Source: a virus
IMG/VR virus record: IMGVR_UViG_3300037087_000168
Span: 1-44,857 of that record
Strand: one strand, 5' to 3'
DNA length: 44,857 bases
The position numbers and the translations under genes were made by a program. The notes under the pieces are model-generated. The model had not been told where the DNA came from. It ran no database searches and was given only the letters and a program-made list of their open reading frames with translations. Every line of letters begins with the position of its first letter. Position 1 is the first letter of the stretch. This document shows, piece by piece, positions 1 through 8,043 of this stretch.

Positions 1-273
1 TGCTGAACTGGTGTGGCGACGCGAACTTCCCTTCCACGAAGTGCATCCACGGCATCCCGGTTGGCGTGACCGTCGCCGGGCTGAACCTGACCGGCGCTTC
101 CGATGGGAACGAAGCGCTTCTCGATTGGTCGAGGGTGACGGTGACAGGATCATTTGTCTGCAAAGGGCGTAGCTTTGACATGCGCGATCTCGGTGGGTGG
201 GATGGCAACGTCTATCTCCTCGGCCTCGGCATCGGCAGCCAGACCTCCGATCCCAACTATGTCTTACGGGACG
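1..273. repeat. Terminal direct repeat, left copy (pairs with 44585-44857)
   Basis: Bases 1-273 correspond to 44585-44857 without gaps. Nine mismatches, all in the first 146 bases, separate the copies; the final 127 bases (147-273) are identical. A 127-base identical overlap is what a de Bruijn assembler run at k=127 leaves where a circular or terminally redundant path closes, so I infer a circular map. The divergent first part is then an alternative allele of the gene that spans the junction, or a paralogue. Confidence 0.9.
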
Positions 274-869
274 TGCCCACGGGCAAGAGCGGTGTGGTGA
301 CACTGGTAGCTAGCGGCGTTGGAGATGGTCCCCACATCGCCGGCACCGTTGCGAAGGGCTCGCCTGTTTTCACAATCACCGGGGGCAGCACAAACGTGTA
401 CCTGGACGCAAATCTCGGCGGGACGCTGGTGCTGAACGGCGGGATAAACGAAATCGACGCGGCAGGCGACATGTCGGCCGTGACGGACATCGAGGTGCTG
501 GCCGAGACCGGGTTCCTCGCGGGGAACTACAGCAACGCGAATTTGGTCGTGAATTGCTACAACTGGATTGAGGCTTACGGGGGTCCGCTCACGTTCAACG
601 GCTCGCTCTACTACAGATTCAACTCTCTCGATAACAGCACTCTGGCAAGCATCGGGAACGTGACAATCAACAAGTTCTATCTCTTGCAGACGACCGTGGA
701 GGGCACCTTTTCGGCCACCACCGGCAACACGCTCACGATCAGCCATCTCTATCCGGGCAATCCCGCGCAGACATTCGGGGTACAGACGGACGGCTCTGCC
801 GGGACCGTCGTCAACGTGACGGTGGATATGAGCAAGATGCCACGAGGCGGCGACATTCTACACCTCTAG
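3..869 (+). CDS. Secreted repetitive beta-rich protein, C-terminal part (5' end cut by contig edge)
   Basis: The frame is open to the first base, so this is the 3' part of a gene whose 5' part is at 44422-44857; joined at the overlap they make a protein of roughly 340 residues. The visible part is rich in Gly, Thr, Asn, Val and Ser with regularly spaced short hydrophobic strands, as in beta-solenoid surface or adhesin proteins, and has few charged residues. No catalytic motif is seen. Base composition is more C/G-rich than the capsid and portal genes, suggesting separate ancestry. It could be a receptor-binding, surface-exclusion or secreted accessory protein; virion proteins normally lack the Sec signal that the 5' part carries. 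The function is not known. Confidence 0.75.
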   Translation: MNWCGDANFPSTKCIHGIPVGVTVAGLNLTGASDGNEALLDWSRVTVTGSFVCKGRSFDMRDLGGWDGNVYLLGLGIGSQTSDPNYVLRDVPTGKSGVVTLVASGVGDGPHIAGTVAKGSPVFTITGGSTNVYLDANLGGTLVLNGGINEIDAAGDMSAVTDIEVLAETGFLAGNYSNANLVVNCYNWIEAYGGPLTFNGSLYYRFNSLDNSTLASIGNVTINKFYLLQTTVEGTFSATTGNTLTISHLYPGNPAQTFGVQTDGSAGTVVNVTVDMSKMPRGGDILHL

Positions 870-880
870 GCGAACCATGA

Positions 881-1216
881 GTGACCGATTTCCGGGCCAT
901 CGCCGATTCGTGGGCTGAGCGCCGGGCGCTGAGGGAAACAATGACACAACCAACTGAACGACACTGGAATCTGTTTCTCCGCTGGCTACAAGCCATCTGT
1001 GTACCACTCATCGTTGCAGGCGTCATCGTGCTGGTCAAGTATTCGGTCGAAGGGCACAATGCCTTTGTGGAGAACAAGGCTGATCATGTACTCCTATTCG
1101 GAGAGCTCAAGCGAGTTAGGATTGGTGTAAATCAACTCCGTGAGATGCACAACCTGTCACCGATTGATCTGACGGATGCCGACACTCCAGACCCTTACAA
1201 GAGAGCAACTCCATGA
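881..1216 (+). CDS. Small single-pass membrane protein
   Basis: About 111 residues from a GTG at 881; an in-frame ATG at 941, preceded by TGAGGGA at good spacing, is an equally likely start (91 residues). One hydrophobic segment (about residues 33-56 of the longer form) is followed by a charged, probably helical tail. It lies 11 bp after the preceding stop, at the head of a run of small membrane proteins and lipoproteins between the secreted-protein genes and portal. That context and the N-terminal anchor with helical tail are compatible with an inner-membrane spanin or holin accessory protein. I see no diagnostic motif, so this is inference from topology only. Confidence 0.65.
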   Translation: MTDFRAIADSWAERRALRETMTQPTERHWNLFLRWLQAICVPLIVAGVIVLVKYSVEGHNAFVENKADHVLLFGELKRVRIGVNQLREMHNLSPIDLTDADTPDPYKRATP

Positions 1217-1237
1217 AGTTCTCACCAAGGAGTAGAG

Positions 1238-1660
1238 ATGCCATGGCAAGTGGAGTTTGATGACGTCGGACTGCGCGTTTGGAAGGATGACGACTTCGTG
1301 ACGTTGAAGGTTGTGCATTCTCGAAAGAGCTTGATCCGGGATAAGGGCTTTTTGAACGGCATCCCAATGCCAGCAAATTGGTATGAGGTCCAGCATCTGG
1401 AGAAGGCCGACGAGAGACTCCACTCCATCCCAGACGTCTTTGATTTCATCACCGAGGTCGTGCCAAAGCTGTTTATGCTGTCAGGTGGACACCCACTAGT
1501 GTGGCAATGTTCGGCCCGACATTCTAGGTATTACCAAACGGTGTTCCGTCGGTCAGAGTGGGGATGCCAAGAGCTGGCTTCTCATCTGGTTGATGTCGTG
1601 CTAGGCAAGAACGACGACTCAGTAATGCTGCTATCGCAGCGGAAGGTAGGTGCAGGATGA
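1238..1660 (+). CDS. Hypothetical protein, 140 aa
   Basis: ATG preceded by CAAGGAG at ideal spacing. The protein is soluble, of mixed composition, with several aromatics and no signal or membrane segment. I recognise no family. Its stop overlaps the start of the next gene by 4 bp (ATGA), so it is translationally coupled to the small lipoprotein gene at 1657. Confidence 0.7.
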   Translation: MPWQVEFDDVGLRVWKDDDFVTLKVVHSRKSLIRDKGFLNGIPMPANWYEVQHLEKADERLHSIPDVFDFITEVVPKLFMLSGGHPLVWQCSARHSRYYQTVFRRSEWGCQELASHLVDVVLGKNDDSVMLLSQRKVGAG

Positions 1661-1860
1661 AGTGGCTTTTGGTGGTGATTCTGGGGATCGTGGTGGCTTG
1701 TGGCTGTACGTTGGAGCAAAGGAAGAACTGCGCCGTGTGTCGGTTCGTCAGTGGTGAGTGGGTGTGTCCGGCGTCTAGCCCTTCAACTCAACCCGACGGG
1801 GTTAGGTGGACTCCGAACGACCCGAGTTTGAGAAGGCTACCGTGGGAAGAGTACCAGTAG
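1657..1860 (+). CDS. Small lipoprotein (lipobox VVAC)
   Basis: A 67-residue protein with a classic lipoprotein signal: Lys at position 3, a hydrophobic run, then VVAC, with Cys15 as the expected lipidation site. Further cysteines follow (CGC at 15-17, CAVC at 25-28) and the C-terminus is short and polar. Start overlaps the preceding stop (ATGA). Short lipoproteins in phage lysis regions are often outer-membrane spanins, which would suggest a Gram-negative host. A second lipoprotein lies directly downstream and a holin-like gene follows. The assignment rests on signal and position only. Confidence 0.65.
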   Translation: MKWLLVVILGIVVACGCTLEQRKNCAVCRFVSGEWVCPASSPSTQPDGVRWTPNDPSLRRLPWEEYQ

Positions 1861-1887
1861 ACGCTACAGCGTCGGAAGGAGTTGCAG

Positions 1888-2118
1888 ATGAGAACAATCA
1901 AGATTGTGTTACTAGTGGTGATGCTGGTTGGGATCGGCGGGTGTGGGGTGATCATGGACGCGGCACACACCACGGCGCTCAACCAGTCGGCCGCTTATGC
2001 GGATCGGATGGCGGACCTGGCGGACTCTAACCAGTTGACGATGGACCAGGCTAAGGAGGCTCTCAACTCTGACGCTAACCAGTTCCGATACTTCCTAAAC
2101 GCTACGGTTGGAAAGTGA
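1888..2118 (+). CDS. Small lipoprotein, 77 aa (lipobox IGGC)
   Basis: I chose the ATG at 1888 because GGAAGGAG lies 6-7 bases upstream; a TTG two codons earlier is possible. A basic N-terminus, hydrophobic run and IGGC lipobox predict lipidation. The mature part is a single helical, Ala/Asp/Asn-rich segment. It is the second lipoprotein in tandem with that at 1657. An outer-membrane spanin subunit is a reasonable guess; the pair could be two spanins or two unrelated surface lipoproteins. Confidence 0.65.
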   Translation: MRTIKIVLLVVMLVGIGGCGVIMDAAHTTALNQSAAYADRMADLADSNQLTMDQAKEALNSDANQFRYFLNATVGK

Positions 2119-2128
2119 GGTCTAACCG

Positions 2129-2455
2129 ATGACTACGCAAGAGCTTATCGCAAAGCTGCCTACAGGACTGCAACCACTGGCAACACTCTACGCACCGATG
2201 ATTGTAACGTGGTCTGCCGAACAGGTCATGGCCTGGGTTAACCTCGTTGCGGCTGGCAATATTGAAGCCGCGTATGCACAGGTGCTGAAGGCGATGCCGG
2301 TCCAGGCCGCGGTTGACCAAGGTGCCACCGTGGTGGAGCAGTCATGGAAGGCCGCTAACGAGGCGAGCGCAAAGGTTGTGGCGACCGTCCGCACGGCTGT
2401 TGCCGCCGTGGTCGGGGTAGTGCTGTCGCTTGCACTAGCAATGGTGGGGCTTTAA
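2129..2455 (+). CDS. Small protein with C-terminal membrane segment
   Basis: 108 residues, Ala/Val-rich. An amphipathic N-terminal two thirds with a long Ala-rich helix is followed by a strongly hydrophobic C-terminal segment (about residues 85-107) ending at the stop, like a tail-anchored protein. Good SD (GAGG) 8-10 bases upstream. It sits between the lipoprotein and the holin-like gene, so a membrane role at lysis is plausible but no family is recognised. Confidence 0.6.
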   Translation: MTTQELIAKLPTGLQPLATLYAPMIVTWSAEQVMAWVNLVAAGNIEAAYAQVLKAMPVQAAVDQGATVVEQSWKAANEASAKVVATVRTAVAAVVGVVLSLALAMVGL

Positions 2456-2495
2456 CACTCTAGCAGTGGTTGCGCTGCTAAAGGAGGTGTCAAAC

Positions 2496-2723
2496 GTGGA
2501 ACAGAAACCGTGGTATTTGTCCAAAACAATCATCGGGATCGTGGTGGCTCTACTTGGAGCCGTCACACCCCGAGTCGCTGCGAGTTTGGGCACGGATCCT
2601 GCCTCGCAGGTTGCGGCAGTTGTGGATATCGTTAGTGGTATGGCCAGCCTTGTGGGTACGGTTCTTGCTATCTATGGCAGGTACAAGGCGACCACGAGTA
2701 TCGGCCCAACTCAGAATCCTTGA
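2496..2723 (+). CDS. Putative holin (two membrane segments)
   Basis: GTG start at 2496 is chosen because AAAGGAGGTG lies 9 bases upstream; an earlier GTG at 2466 has no SD. The 75-residue protein begins with KPWYLSKTI, then a hydrophobic segment (about 12-32), a short polar turn, and a second hydrophobic segment (about 45-66) ending YGRYKAT. The pattern of KPWY.SKT.. start, two helices and YGR.KA end is one I know from small holin-like phage proteins. Lysis function is inferred from family resemblance and topology. Confidence 0.6.
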   Translation: MEQKPWYLSKTIIGIVVALLGAVTPRVAASLGTDPASQVAAVVDIVSGMASLVGTVLAIYGRYKATTSIGPTQNP

Positions 2724-2739
2724 ACAGGAGATGGAACAA

Positions 2740-2943
2740 ATGAGTGTTGGAATGGACAAGTTGACCGCAGCGGTGGCTCGGCTTCAGAGTAGCGTCAACA
2801 GTGTTGTAACGTTGGTGGAGACGCTAAAGGCTGCGCAGGGCGACGATGACGGTGCGGTTGGTGTCGTGGCTGACCAGATTGCGGCTGTGGCCGATATGAT
2901 TGACAAGGCGGTTGCGCCGGTAGTCACTCCGACGCCGAGCTAG
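2740..2943 (+). CDS. Small coiled-coil protein
   Basis: 67 residues from the ATG at 2740, with CAGGAG nine bases upstream; the ATG at 2731 overlaps the SD and is less likely. Heptad-like spacing of Leu and Val (about residues 8-35) suggests a short coiled coil, followed by an acidic turn, another helix and a Pro/Thr tail. Same operon as the holin-like gene, 16 bp downstream. Function unknown. Confidence 0.6.
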   Translation: MSVGMDKLTAAVARLQSSVNSVVTLVETLKAAQGDDDGAVGVVADQIAAVADMIDKAVAPVVTPTPS

Positions 2944-2954
2944 AAGGAGATCTC

Positions 2955-3176
2955 ATGCCTGATAATCCGCTCCATAAGGTAAGTGAAGAGTCGTGCGAGC
3001 CGGCACCCGGTAGTATTACCGGGCTGAAGGGACCGGGACCCGCGAGTGGCAGGCCGTCGTCTGAGGTCAAGAACCCGTCGACGTTTGAGGGCAAGCAGTC
3101 CCCGAAGCCTGTCGGGTTTGATGACACCGTGACCAAGCGGCTGCCCCATTATGACACTGGTCCTGCAAAGGCTTAG
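2955..3176 (+). CDS. Hypothetical small polar protein, 73 aa
   Basis: ATG with AAGGAG at good spacing, 11 bp after the previous stop and 12 bp before portal. Rich in Pro, Gly, Ser and Lys, with no hydrophobic core, so probably disordered. No family recognised; position suggests a late protein co-expressed with portal. Confidence 0.55.
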   Translation: MPDNPLHKVSEESCEPAPGSITGLKGPGPASGRPSSEVKNPSTFEGKQSPKPVGFDDTVTKRLPHYDTGPAKA

Positions 3177-3188
3177 GAGACGATACCA

Positions 3189-4943
3189 ATGGCTAGGGCT
3201 TCCTCCAGTTCGAGAACCGCTCAGCAGTGGATGGACCTGGTTAACCAAGGTCTGGAGTTCCGCCGTCTCTACGGACTGGAGGAGGCTTGGGCCGACCTAG
3301 AGGCCAAGTTCTTTTCGGCGAGTCCATCGAGTGATACGGGACCGAACGTCATCGCCGCTAAAGGCGATACACTAATCTCGGCGTTGGCCGTCCCGACAGT
3401 GCGTGTGCAGGTGGAGCCTCAAACGGAGTCCGCCGCAGAGAACGCACCGGTGGTCAAGAGCTTCATGAACTCAACCTTGCGTGCGATTGAGGTCGACGCA
3501 GCGGTCGAGGACGGGTTGGTTTATAGCTACCTCCAAGGGGTGGGTTTCCTGAAGATCGGCTACGACAGTGAGTATGGCTTTGAGCCCCGACTCCAGCTTG
3601 GGCCCCTTGGTGGGAGTCTGTCACAATTTGACTCAAAGACTGGAAGGATGTTAGAGAGTGGCATCGCCAGAAGCGGCGAGCTTTGGATCGCGCCCGTCGA
3701 TGCGAGAGACGTCGTGATGCCCTGGGGAACGAGGAAAACTGAGCTGGCACCTTGGATCGCGCATCGGGTCGTGAGACATATCGACGATGTAAAGGCTGAC
3801 GAGAAGTACGACAAGGGGACGACTGCCAAGCTGGTAGGACAGCTCTCGATGAGGGATGTGGTTCAGGGCTACCTCCAGCCGAAGGAGCGTGTGGAGGAGA
3901 AGGTCGCACCGGTTGCGGCTCCGGGAGACTCCCACCAGCCGAAGGCCGATTACATTCAGTTGTGGGAGATTCAGGACAAAGCCACACGAAAGATTGTTGT
4001 GGTGGCTGTAGGGCTGACGCCGGTTATCATCCGCGAGTCCGAGAACACTCTCCAGATCGACAACCAACTGCCGTGGGCGGATATCACACTGACCTCTCGA
4101 ACGAGAGCCGTGTGGTCAACGCCTCTCTCGTTCTATGCCGCCCCGCATCAGAATGAACTGGATGATATTCATATCCAGGCTAAGCTCCAACGAAGGGCTT
4201 CAATCTTGAAGCTCCTTGTGCGGGAGGGTGTGCTGAGCGACGAATCGCTGGCCGCACTCGAAGACCGCCGTCCTGGGCTCTTTCTCATGGTGAAGGACAT
4301 GAGTGTTCCACTCGACGACGTGGTGAAGTACATCGGTGGGGACTCGCACATTAACACTCTGCTCCACCAAGAAGAGGACGTTATCAATGTCAACGCCCGT
4401 GAAGCCATTGGCATCGACCGGAACATGTCGGGCGAGTACGTGGACAAGACTCACATCAGCGCTGAGGAGACCGGGAATGTTGCACGGGGGGGTTCGGTTA
4501 GGATGGGCCGTAAGCAGAAGGCTCTCCGTCGGACATACAAGAGGGTTGTGCAACTGCTCGCCGGAATCGTCGCGACGCATTGGACTACTGAACAGGCTGT
4601 TAAAGTGGTTGGGCCGGAAGGCGCGGTGAAATGGGAAGCGTTCCGGGCAGAGTATCTAAAAGCTGGCCGGTACGTTTACGACATCCAGTTCTCGACTGAA
4701 CATTATGCGTCCCAGGAAGAGCGCCAGGCTGAGGCAATGGCACTGCTTCAGAACCTCTGGCAGGTGCCAGGTATTGACAAAGCGGCTCTCCTCCAGCAGG
4801 TTATCTCAACGTTCGGCAAGCCCGGAGTGAAAGGGCAGAAGGGTGGAGGTTCAAGTGGTTTACCTGTACAGGTGCCCGGAGTGCAGCCAGGAGCAAACGG
4901 TGGTGCGGCCAATGGCGGAGCGGGGGCGCCTTCCACTTTGTAG
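3189..4943 (+). CDS. Portal protein
   Basis: 584 residues, a usual size for podovirus portals. It would form the dodecameric ring at the capsid vertex through which DNA is packaged and ejected. Supporting features: an N-terminal helical region, a central beta-rich wing (about 90-300), then a helical stem region containing an ELDDIHIQAKLQRR stretch and conserved-looking segments around residues 390-430, and a Gly/Pro/Ala-rich low-complexity tail. It follows the small-protein cluster and precedes scaffold and capsid, the expected head-gene order. The last 89 bases overlap the next gene in another frame. Identification is by pattern and synteny. Confidence 0.85.
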   Translation: MARASSSSRTAQQWMDLVNQGLEFRRLYGLEEAWADLEAKFFSASPSSDTGPNVIAAKGDTLISALAVPTVRVQVEPQTESAAENAPVVKSFMNSTLRAIEVDAAVEDGLVYSYLQGVGFLKIGYDSEYGFEPRLQLGPLGGSLSQFDSKTGRMLESGIARSGELWIAPVDARDVVMPWGTRKTELAPWIAHRVVRHIDDVKADEKYDKGTTAKLVGQLSMRDVVQGYLQPKERVEEKVAPVAAPGDSHQPKADYIQLWEIQDKATRKIVVVAVGLTPVIIRESENTLQIDNQLPWADITLTSRTRAVWSTPLSFYAAPHQNELDDIHIQAKLQRRASILKLLVREGVLSDESLAALEDRRPGLFLMVKDMSVPLDDVVKYIGGDSHINTLLHQEEDVINVNAREAIGIDRNMSGEYVDKTHISAEETGNVARGGSVRMGRKQKALRRTYKRVVQLLAGIVATHWTTEQAVKVVGPEGAVKWEAFRAEYLKAGRYVYDIQFSTEHYASQEERQAEAMALLQNLWQVPGIDKAALLQQVISTFGKPGVKGQKGGGSSGLPVQVPGVQPGANGGAANGGAGAPSTL

Positions 4944-5160
4944 TAAATGTAACCAGTCAATGCCGCAGGTTCCAGCCCTTTGTAGTGTACGATCGTGGCC
5001 TCCAGCAGGTACGCGCAAGCAGGACCGTACGGCTGATGGTGGCTTGATCATGCACTCAGTCAGGGACAAGGCCCACCCGAAAGGGACTGTGTTCTACTCT
5101 CGTGACGAGATGCGTGCCCACTGCAAGCGTGCCGGGTTGGAAGCCGACGTCCTCGACTAA
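4855..5160 (+). CDS. FmdB-like zinc-ribbon protein overlapping portal
   Basis: GTG start at 4855 with GGAGG five bases upstream, inside the 3' end of portal in a different frame (89-bp overlap). The 101-residue product starts MVYLYRCPEC and has a second CSKC pair at about residues 33-36, giving the four-cysteine zinc ribbon typical of FmdB-type short proteins. The rest is basic with a KAHPKG segment. Zinc-ribbon proteins of this kind are common between portal and scaffold in phages; role unknown. The portal tail in this overlap is low-complexity, consistent with it being secondary to the zinc-ribbon frame. Confidence 0.65.
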   Translation: MVYLYRCPECSQEQTVVRPMAERGRLPLCSKCNQSMPQVPALCSVRSWPPAGTRKQDRTADGGLIMHSVRDKAHPKGTVFYSRDEMRAHCKRAGLEADVLD

Positions 5161-5181
5161 CGTCGAAGGAAGGCGTGTGAA

Positions 5182-5541
5182 ATGCTAAAGGTAGTCTTAG
5201 AACGATCAGACAGTGGAGGATGGCTCGCTACCATTCCGCCGGAGGACGAGGTTCACTTCTCCGAACGTGACCTCCGTCTGATCAATCAATCACTGGTGTT
5301 CAGTTATCGGAAGTGGAAGTTTGATCGGAAGCTGCGAATGACGCAGCGTGCAATGAAGGCGGCTTTGGAGAACCAAGCCACACAACGGAAGGAAGGTAGA
5401 GAACAATGTCTGACGAAGTCAACGACGGGATCGAAGACGCCGGACCAGGTGCCGATGCAGGCATCGATGGAAAAGGCAAGGGTGGCAGTGGAGAACTCCA
5501 AGCTCAACTCGATGCACAAACCACCCTTGCACAAAGGCTGA
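5182..5541 (+). CDS. Hypothetical protein overlapping scaffold start
   Basis: ATG preceded by GAAGGAAGG. The first about 75 residues look like a real protein (mixed, basic, with aromatic clusters); from about residue 75 the frame runs 136 bp into the scaffold gene and becomes polar and repetitive. Either the C-terminus is an overprinted tail or a frame error has removed the natural stop. No family recognised. Confidence 0.5.
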   Translation: MLKVVLERSDSGGWLATIPPEDEVHFSERDLRLINQSLVFSYRKWKFDRKLRMTQRAMKAALENQATQRKEGREQCLTKSTTGSKTPDQVPMQASMEKARVAVENSKLNSMHKPPLHKG

Positions 5542-6128
5542 TGACTCAGTTGAACGACCCGGATGTGGCTGCGGTGGTGCAGGCCAAGGCAGAGAAGAAG
5601 AGCCTTCGGATTGCCGTTGGGGATGTGGCAGTTGCAGATCCAAACGCACCAGAACCGCTCCCATCTGCGGCAGACATTGATGAGATGACGCCCTCACAGC
5701 TGATGGCATTGGTGGCTAAGCAGATCAGGTCGTCGGTCGCGGAGGCGGTGACTGGGGAGGTGGCTCCGTTGAGAGCTGCCGAGTCCGAGCGCCGTAAAGA
5801 GAAGCTGACCGCCGAAGCGACGGAACTCGTGGAGCGGTATCCCGACTTCGTCGACTACGGTGAGGCCATCAAGGATCTCGCTGGGAAGGGGCTGACACTT
5901 GAGCAAGCCTACATTTCGGCACGTATCGGTGCGGGGAAAGGTCTACCGACACCGGTCGTGAAAGAGGCGCCGGTGAGTTCCGAACGTCCAACCAGTGTCG
6001 AAGTCCGAAAAGAGATTCGTGATGCTCCTGGCCGTCTGGGTGTGAGAGGGTTCCGCCAGGATTTGGCCGAAGTAGCAAATGACGTCGTGGATAAGGTTAT
6101 ATCTGAAGCCCGGCGACGTGGTCAGTAG
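5406..6128 (+). CDS. Putative scaffolding protein
   Basis: 240 residues, acidic N-terminus, long predicted helices (about 30-170), many Ala, Glu and Lys, and a basic C-terminal tail ending EARRRGQ. This composition, the size and the position immediately before the major capsid gene match phage head scaffolds, whose basic C-terminus contacts the coat protein. ATG start has GGAAGGTAG upstream. No protease gene is seen nearby, so scaffold probably exits intact. Confidence 0.7.
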   Translation: MSDEVNDGIEDAGPGADAGIDGKGKGGSGELQAQLDAQTTLAQRLMTQLNDPDVAAVVQAKAEKKSLRIAVGDVAVADPNAPEPLPSAADIDEMTPSQLMALVAKQIRSSVAEAVTGEVAPLRAAESERRKEKLTAEATELVERYPDFVDYGEAIKDLAGKGLTLEQAYISARIGAGKGLPTPVVKEAPVSSERPTSVEVRKEIRDAPGRLGVRGFRQDLAEVANDVVDKVISEARRRGQ

Positions 6129-6162
6129 TCCTTAAACAAGCTTGGAAGGCTTGGAGATCGAA

Positions 6163-7281
6163 ATGGCCGTAACGGTTCCATCGCAGACCAGGGTAATCGA
6201 CGATTCGTTCACGACTACCTGGTACGAGATGCAGCGCAAGGCGACGGACAATATCCTGAATGGAAACGTCCTCCTTGCGGCTCTCAAGCAGTTGGGGTGT
6301 CTGAAACCGCAAGTGGGTAATGCAGGGATCGAACGGACGGTGAAGTACGGTCGGAAGAAGGCGATCTCGGTGACTAAGGGTGATACCCTGCCGACCGGAG
6401 AGACCGACCTTGAAACGGCTGCGTTCTGGCCATGGAAGTGGATTGAGGTGCACGTCCAACGGTCGCTGATGGATGATCAGAAGAACTCTGGTTCTGCGAT
6501 GATTAAGTCGCTGGTCCAGACCAAGCTCGAGGCAGCGCACGACGCGCTGAACGAAGCGTTTGAGAAGTGCATCCTCGGTTACAACTTCACAGCCGACATC
6601 GTCGCGAATATCGACGCCACTTACGGCGGGACTGAGCTGCGAGCGGCTCGTGATCCGTACTCGATCTTTAACTTCATGCCGGACACGGCCTACGTCAATA
6701 ACACTGGTGGCGTGTACAACTACACGGCGGCTGGGTCGTATTACTACGGTGGGATTGATACGTGGGGTGTGCAGGCTACCAATCCCTGCGATATCGACTC
6801 CTTCACGGGAAATGCGTGGTGGCAGCCCAAGTATCTGGTTGCCGTGAACCCGGCCCTCCAAAACCTGGAAGACCAGGTCCGCACCCTCTACAACTGGACT
6901 ACCGCAGGTGGGAACGACGAGCCGGATCTGATGGTTATGGACCAGACCCGATGGGAAGCCGCCGCGGATATCTTCGGCTCTCGCATTCAGATGACGTCGA
7001 ACGTCGGTGATGAGCTTGCGAAGCTTGGTTATCGGTCGATGCAGTACCTCAATGCGAGAATGATCTGGACCCCGAACGCCGGGTTCCCGTCCGGGAACAT
7101 CTGCCTCCTGAACTCCCGATGGATTGACATGGTGTACGATCCGAACTACTGGTTCGGTATGACCGAGTGGATGTGGCTGCCGAACCAGACTGAGCGGATT
7201 GCCCGGATTCTGTGCGCCTTCACTGGGCCTCTCTGCTACCAGCCCCGCCGTCAGGGCCGTCTCGCCACCTATACGGCTTAG
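6163..7281 (+). CDS. Major capsid protein
   Basis: 372 residues from the ATG at 6163 (GGAG six bases upstream); a TTG at 6142 is open but less likely. Position directly after scaffold, size, an aromatic-rich and Asn/Gly-rich composition and alternating beta and helical segments match HK97-fold coat proteins. No N-terminal delta domain of the protease-processed kind is evident, in keeping with a separate scaffold. The gene is followed by a strong hairpin (7302-7334) that may raise coat expression over downstream genes. Assignment by synteny and composition. Confidence 0.75.
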   Translation: MAVTVPSQTRVIDDSFTTTWYEMQRKATDNILNGNVLLAALKQLGCLKPQVGNAGIERTVKYGRKKAISVTKGDTLPTGETDLETAAFWPWKWIEVHVQRSLMDDQKNSGSAMIKSLVQTKLEAAHDALNEAFEKCILGYNFTADIVANIDATYGGTELRAARDPYSIFNFMPDTAYVNNTGGVYNYTAAGSYYYGGIDTWGVQATNPCDIDSFTGNAWWQPKYLVAVNPALQNLEDQVRTLYNWTTAGGNDEPDLMVMDQTRWEAAADIFGSRIQMTSNVGDELAKLGYRSMQYLNARMIWTPNAGFPSGNICLLNSRWIDMVYDPNYWFGMTEWMWLPNQTERIARILCAFTGPLCYQPRRQGRLATYTA

Positions 7282-7301
7282 TGCGACCGCAAGTTGTGCC
7301 C

Positions 7302-7334
7302 GGAGCGGGTAGCTGGTGTAAGGCTACCCGCTCC
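7302..7334 (+). terminator. Strong hairpin after capsid gene
   Basis: GGAGCGGGTAGC and GCTACCCGCTCC form a perfect 12-bp stem around a 9-base loop TGGTGTAAG, 20 bases after the capsid stop. No T-run follows, so it is either a partial terminator or an mRNA-stabilising 3' structure. Compare the hairpin at 8044-8073. Confidence 0.7.
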
Positions 7335-7361
7335 TGATTATAACCTCTTCAGGAGACCAAA

Positions 7362-8021
7362 ATGATCGGTTCGGAAAACAAGATCGGCACTACGCCGAAG
7401 ATCGCATACTTCACGGCGTTGACCGACGTATGTGCTGCGCTGGCGGCTGGGATGCTCCAGCCGCAGAGCGGGTATGGTGATGTGGAAGGTGTGGGAACCA
7501 CCCGCGTCGACCAGTACGGCAATCGCTATCGGTGGGTGTACAACCCTGCCCTGGTCGCGAGTCGTGCGGGCGCTCCGGCGTGTTATCTGTCGGCCAACCT
7601 GGCTGCAGCGACTTTCATGCAGCAGGCAACGTGCACACCAGCCGACGCTGATGTCAACTTCCTGGCAGGGATCTGGATGGCAGCGGTCCCCACCCTCGGA
7701 TATGGCTGGATCATGACCAGTGGCATCTACGGCACGGCTAAGATGGCCTGTGCGGAGACTGGCACCAGCTCGGCCGCCGCAGCGGTTAACGACGTGTTGA
7801 TTGCGTCGACACTGACCACCACGAGCGGTACGAACGTCGCTCGTGCGTACGCCTTCCTCAGCGACATCCTGGGTGTGACAGTTGCGGGGACCGGGGCGGC
7901 CGGCACGCTGACCTTCACCTCAATGGTCCGGTCGCGGGCTCGGGTGCTGTCCAGTGGGACGATTCCTGCGAGCGGCACGCCCACCAGCCCGGTGAACGTG
8001 CTGGTGCAAGGGTTCATTTGA
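7362..8021 (+). CDS. Putative structural protein (head decoration or coat-associated)
   Basis: 219 residues, ATG with TCAGGAG upstream. Rich in Ala, Gly, Thr and Val with beta-type segments, few Lys; C-terminal half repeats short Thr/Ser/Ala strands. It is isolated between two strong hairpins, so it may form a separately processed transcript segment with capsid. Such placement is usual for decoration proteins, but I recognise no family. Confidence 0.65.
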   Translation: MIGSENKIGTTPKIAYFTALTDVCAALAAGMLQPQSGYGDVEGVGTTRVDQYGNRYRWVYNPALVASRAGAPACYLSANLAAATFMQQATCTPADADVNFLAGIWMAAVPTLGYGWIMTSGIYGTAKMACAETGTSSAAAAVNDVLIASTLTTTSGTNVARAYAFLSDILGVTVAGTGAAGTLTFTSMVRSRARVLSSGTIPASGTPTSPVNVLVQGFI

Positions 8022-8043
8022 TCGCATAAGACGATGGACTGAT

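Noticed and set aside
264-746. Long antisense ORF opposite the secreted protein
   Set aside because: It is a shadow of the C/G-rich third positions of the plus-strand gene and has no SD or domain.
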